From an uncultured Aeromonadales bacterium (GTDB lineage: Bacteria; Pseudomonadota; Gammaproteobacteria; Enterobacterales; Succinivibrionaceae): a stretch of DNA of 8,900 nt. The stretch covers positions 1 to 8,900 of the forward strand of contig CADBNP010000283.1 in NCBI GenBank assembly GCA_902796095.1, read 5' to 3'. Both the position numbers and the translations under genes were made by a program. The notes under the pieces are model-generated. The model did not search any database. It was not told where the DNA came from and saw only the letters and a program-made list of their open reading frames with translations. Shown here piece by piece: positions 7,321 to 8,900 of the stretch. How positions within the stretch are numbered: the stretch's first letter is position 1; every line of letters starts with the position of its first letter.

Positions 7321-8064
7321 ATGTCCGGACACAGTAAGTGGCATAATATACAGCATCGTAAAGGTCTGCAGGATGCCAAGCGCGGCAAGATTTTTACCAA
7401 ACTTATACGTGAAATTACCACCGCAGCAAGACTTGGCGGCGGAGATCCGAACGGAAATCCTCGTCTTCGTGCAGCAGTTGCAGAAGCTCTGTCAAACAAC
7501 ATGACCAGAGATACTGTTGATCGTGCAATCAAGAGAGGTGCCGGCGGAGAGGATGACGGAGCACAGCTTGAGTCATCAACCTATGAAGGATACGGTCCAT
7601 GCGGAACTGCAGTCCTTGTTGAGTGTCTTACCGACAACAAGAACAGAACCGTGGCTGATGTACGACATGCATTTACAAGAGCTGGCGGAAACCTGGGTAC
7701 CTCCGGCTCTGTATCTTACCTCTTCTCCAAGAAGGGTCTGATTGAATTTGAATCAGGCGACGAGGAAAAGCTGATGGATATCGCTCTTGAGGCCGGTGCT
7801 GATGATGTTGTTGCCAATGATGACGGATCAATAGAGATCTATACTGATCCTAACGCATTCGGTGATGTTCTTGATGCTGTTGAAAAGGCAGGTCTCAAGC
7901 CTTCATCCGCAAAGGTTTCCATGATCCCTTCAACAGAAGCCGAACTGGATGAGGCACATGCCCAGAAGTTCCTCAATCTTATTGATGCTCTGGAAGATCT
8001 GGATGATGTACAGCAGGTATATCACAACGGTACAATTTCTGATGAGATTGCTGAAAAGCTGTAA
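7321..8064 (+). CDS. yebC: YebC/TACO1-family translation factor
   Basis: A 247-residue cytoplasmic protein with the invariant family start MSGHSKWHNIQHRK, then QDAKRGKIFTKLIREI, GGGDPNGNPRLR, NMTRDTVDRAIKRG, YEGYGPCGTA and NRTVADVRHAF. Length is normal for the family (about 246-250). The family was long annotated as a transcriptional regulator; more recent work on YebC proteins and mitochondrial TACO1 points to relieving ribosome stalling at proline-rich sequences, so the old label should be treated with care. AGGAG at 7310-7314, 6 nt before the ATG, is a strong ribosome binding site and fixes the start. In E. coli ruvC follows; here a terminator and umuD follow instead. Confidence 0.96.
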   Translation: MSGHSKWHNIQHRKGLQDAKRGKIFTKLIREITTAARLGGGDPNGNPRLRAAVAEALSNNMTRDTVDRAIKRGAGGEDDGAQLESSTYEGYGPCGTAVLVECLTDNKNRTVADVRHAFTRAGGNLGTSGSVSYLFSKKGLIEFESGDEEKLMDIALEAGADDVVANDDGSIEIYTDPNAFGDVLDAVEKAGLKPSSAKVSMIPSTEAELDEAHAQKFLNLIDALEDLDDVQQVYHNGTISDEIAEKL

Positions 8065-8105
8065 TCATTCTGACTGATGCCGTCTTTGTCTTCTGTCTGC
8101 AGATC

Positions 8106-8155
8106 CTGATGATCCGAAAACTTATTTCCGGAATTTTACTGATCCGTATCATCAG
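8106..8155. repeat. 8-bp inverted repeat downstream of yebC
   Basis: CTGATGAT (8106-8113) is the exact reverse complement of ATCATCAG (8148-8155). AGATC copies flank both arms (8101-8105 and 8157-8161), and a further CCG/CGG-like pairing continues inward, so a longer imperfect hairpin is possible. The loop contains the palindrome TTCCGGAA. No T-run follows directly. Confidence 0.45.
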
Positions 8156-8192
8156 CAGATCTAGCAATGGCGGAATATTTTTAACTGATCTT

Positions 8193-8210
8193 CGGCAGTT
8201 TCAGCTGCCG
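8193..8210. repeat. CGGCAG/CTGCCG hairpin after yebC
   Basis: CGGCAG (8193-8198) and CTGCCG (8205-8210) form a 6-bp perfect stem with a 6-nt loop, 8 nt before the yebC terminator stem. The same arm sequences occur in the pgsA/tusE gap at 902-918. Confidence 0.5.
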
Positions 8211-8218
8211 GTTGTTAT

Positions 8219-8256
8219 AGGGACACCGGATCAACCTCTGTCCCTTTGTTTTTTTT
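8219..8256 (+). terminator. Intrinsic terminator of yebC
   Basis: AGGGACA (8219-8225) pairs perfectly with TGTCCCT (8239-8245) over a 13-nt loop, and is followed by TTTG and then eight T residues (8249-8256). This is the clearest terminator in the window and ends the yebC transcript 26 bp before the umuD start. Confidence 0.75.
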
Positions 8257-8282
8257 GCTCTGTTGCCGATCTGTGAAAATTT

Positions 8283-8729
8283 ATGGAGCTGAAATTTTTT
8301 AAACTTGATTCGCCTGAAAATGAAGGGATGAATTTTGCACCTCTGTTTTCTGACGGTGTGTCAGCCGGATTTCCGTCACCGGCGGAAGCAGACTGTGAAG
8401 GTCCCCTGAATTTAAACAGTTTTATGGTGATCCACCCGGAGGCAACCTTTTATGCACGTGTTGACGGGGACTCCATGATTGATGCCGGTATTTTCGACGG
8501 AGATTATCTGGTTGTAGATCGTGCTCTTGATGCCAGGGAGAATGATGTTGTTGTTGCATCTGTAAACGGTGAATTCTGTGTAAAGGTTCTTAATCTGAAT
8601 CACAATCCTCCGATGCTGCTTCCGCAGAATAAAAATTACAGCCCCATAATAATAACGCCGGATGTGGATTTTGTTCTTTTCGGGGTGGTTACAGGTGTGG
8701 TTAGAAAACTAAGGCACAGATCCGGGTAG
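8283..8729 (+). CDS. umuD: UmuD-like S24 family autoprotease (polymerase V subunit precursor)
   Basis: UmuD is cleaved by RecA-stimulated self-proteolysis; UmuD' then joins UmuC as the translesion DNA polymerase V. The 148-residue product matches E. coli UmuD throughout: PLFSDxVxxGFPSP around residues 20-33, GDSMID with nucleophile Ser64, VNGEFCVK with general base Lys101, NxxYSPI near 136-142 of the family pattern, and FGVVTGVV near the end. The predicted cleavage is Ala28-Gly29, where E. coli has Cys24-Gly25; LexA-type cleavage is also at Ala-Gly. There is no helix-turn-helix, so this is not LexA. The ATG at 8283 lacks a clear ribosome binding site; Met16 (8328) would cut the conserved N-terminal arm short. 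No canonical CTG-N10-CAG LexA box is seen upstream, and no umuC begins in the 171 bp to the window end. Confidence 0.9.
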   Translation: MELKFFKLDSPENEGMNFAPLFSDGVSAGFPSPAEADCEGPLNLNSFMVIHPEATFYARVDGDSMIDAGIFDGDYLVVDRALDARENDVVVASVNGEFCVKVLNLNHNPPMLLPQNKNYSPIIITPDVDFVLFGVVTGVVRKLRHRSG

Positions 8730-8740
8730 TTTTCTAACCA
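8698..8740. repeat. 14-bp perfect inverted repeat across the umuD stop codon
   Basis: TGGTTAGAAAACTA (8698-8711) is the exact reverse complement of TAGTTTTCTAACCA (8727-8740), with a 15-nt loop. The right arm begins with the umuD TAG itself. A hairpin here could protect or terminate the mRNA, but no T-run follows on the plus strand, only the TTTT inside the stem. Confidence 0.75.
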
Positions 8741-8833
8741 TTCTGGTCCGGAGGCGCTGTTTCAGACCGACTTCTTTTCTGTGGAGCTGGATGATAAGAA
8801 CCTTTACAAAATGTTCATAAAATAATCTAGGCT

Positions 8834-8856
8834 CGGAAACCCACTACTCTTGAGTG
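8834..8856 (+). mobile_element. Possible IS200/IS605-type end hairpin
   Basis: A run of CCCACTACT, CTTG and AGTGGTGGG within this interval folds into a 9-bp stem with one G-T wobble and a CTTG tetraloop. It is preceded by GGAAA and followed by ATGAGAGTCGTC. This resembles the subterminal hairpins of IS200/IS605 elements, where a TnpB omega-RNA scaffold ends near the right end. No tnpA or tnpB coding sequence is in the window, so it could be the edge of an element continuing to the right, or a solitary remnant. No T-run follows, so it is not a standard terminator. Confidence 0.3.
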
Positions 8857-8900
8857 GTGGGATGAGAGTCGTCTTCCTTTCTCAACCTTGCGTCTCTATA

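Noticed and set aside
8730..8825. Thirty-one more open codons after the umuD TAG in the same frame
   Set aside because: UmuD already ends at its normal length, so stop read-through or a broken longer gene is not supported.

Overview
The window reads as a chromosomal segment of a gammaproteobacterium. TusE, AspRS, YebC and UmuD all closely resemble their E. coli counterparts, but the gene order does not: uvrC is not next to pgsA, ruvC does not follow yebC, and no umuC follows umuD within the window. Coding sequence is moderately AT-rich in feel, with many GATC sites. A gut or rumen member of Aeromonadales/Succinivibrionaceae is a plausible guess, but it rests on impression only.

Layout, left to right: a non-coding leader (1-302); pgsA (+), phospholipid synthesis; tusE (-), convergent with pgsA, for tRNA 2-thiolation; a good sigma70 promoter driving tRNA-Ser(TGA) (+); one very large minus-strand gene (stop at 1680, start between 5000 and 5075) whose 3' end lies 59 bp from the tRNA 3' end; a 362-bp divergent spacer; aspS (+); yebC (+) with a strong intrinsic terminator; umuD (+); and a structured right edge with a 14-bp inverted repeat over the umuD stop codon and an IS200/IS605-like hairpin.

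The accessory item is the large gene. It encodes a single-chain archaeo-eukaryotic primase (AEP) + SF2 helicase + PLD-like protein of the kind annotated as TOTE conflict-system primase/helicase. It sits alone between a tRNA gene and a housekeeping synthetase gene, a typical place for a defence or mobile-element-linked gene. Its primase and helicase motifs look intact, but the C-terminal PLD motif is degenerate (HEN in place of HxK). The other genes are housekeeping: tusE, tRNA-Ser, aspS and yebC all serve translation, pgsA serves membrane lipids and umuD serves mutagenic repair. No CRISPR array, rRNA or intact transposase gene is visible.
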